A DNA stretch of 64,000 nt, from assembly GCA_929200255.1 (NCBI GenBank), contig CAKMYZ010000007.1, forward strand, positions 80,408-144,407. The letters are read 5' to 3'. Positions 63,898-64,000 of this stretch are shown in pieces; the first letter of the stretch is position 1, and every line of letters begins with the position of its first letter. The notes under the pieces were generated by a model. The model made no database searches. It was given only the letters and a program-made list of their open reading frames with translations, and was not told the origin of the DNA. The position numbers were made by a program, and so were the translations under genes. The stretch is from an uncultured Alphaproteobacteria bacterium. Its GTDB lineage: Bacteria; Pseudomonadota; Alphaproteobacteria; Rhodobacterales; Rhodobacteraceae.

Positions 63898-64000
63898 GGG
63901 CATCAGCTCAATCCCCGATCTTTGGAAGTGATTTGAGGCTAGGAGAGTGTCTGACGTCAGCGCCTATGGGACCAAATAGGGCAATTTGCTAAAAGAGGGT

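Larger units (their letters stand above)
63434..64000. other. 567-base right-end region without a recognisable gene
   Basis: Open frames here are short and have no coding character. The region contains the insertion-sequence-like repeats and the long hairpin listed separately. The rest, 63434-63777, shows nothing I can name. Confidence 0.5.

Overview
The window reads as chromosomal DNA of a marine alphaproteobacterium of the Rhodobacteraceae/Roseobacter group. Pointers seen in the sequence are the DMSP genes dmdA-acuI, the Rhodobacter-type tellurite locus trgA-trgB-cysK, the neighbouring DUF6477 and DUF6456 genes, lpxI in place of lpxH, frequent TTG starts and a moderately high GC content (judged by eye). 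Genes are dense, mostly with ATGA or TGATG overlaps. I see no prophage, CRISPR array or intact transposon.

Layout. 1-9482: a tightly packed envelope operon, cdsA (5' end cut by the window)-dxr-rseP-bamA-skp-fabZ-lpxA-lpxI-lpxB. 9408-14069: two DMT exporters, a FadL-type porin with a clear terminator, a secreted protein resembling a dead zinc peptidase, and an FkbM methyltransferase. 14181-21050: guaA, an EEP-fold hydrolase, a non-pyrrolysine MttB-family methyltransferase, DUF6477/DUF6456 genes around a motif-rich divergent region, and lipA. 21128-26901: a CorC-type membrane protein, xerD, a 508-residue exported protein, a 50-residue membrane protein, then aroK-aroB. 26972-33321: DUF4345-like and SCO proteins, a FadR-type regulator next to a perfect inverted repeat, and a run of plus-strand genes DUF2182-DUF1326-DinB-zinc ribbon-dmdA-acuI that looks like one operon. 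A BCCT transporter converges on it. 35568-39567: class V aminotransferase-like gene, photolyase and cyclopropane fatty acid synthase, the last with an ECF-sigma-like promoter. 39604-45937: trgA-trgB-cysK-mscS-alaX and an M35-type peptidase. 45934-49657: AI-2E family protein, tRNA-Ser(GGA) and an acyltransferase-SGNH protein.

49826-60943 is the most distinctive part. It is a minus-strand operon of an M24 metallohydrolase, an Asp/Glu-racemase-family enzyme, a four-component PotABCD-like ABC importer and a creatinase. Upstream of it are an Lrp/AsnC regulator, a divergent diaminopropionate ammonia-lyase-like enzyme and a decayed aldehyde dehydrogenase. Both permeases carry insertions between their first two core membrane helices. 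I read this as an uptake and breakdown system for a creatine-like or other guanidino/ureido/cyclic amide compound; the substrate is an inference. The right end holds tRNA-Asn(GTT), an MBL-fold hydrolase, a histidine kinase and 567 bases without a gene that contain repeats suggestive of an insertion-sequence end.
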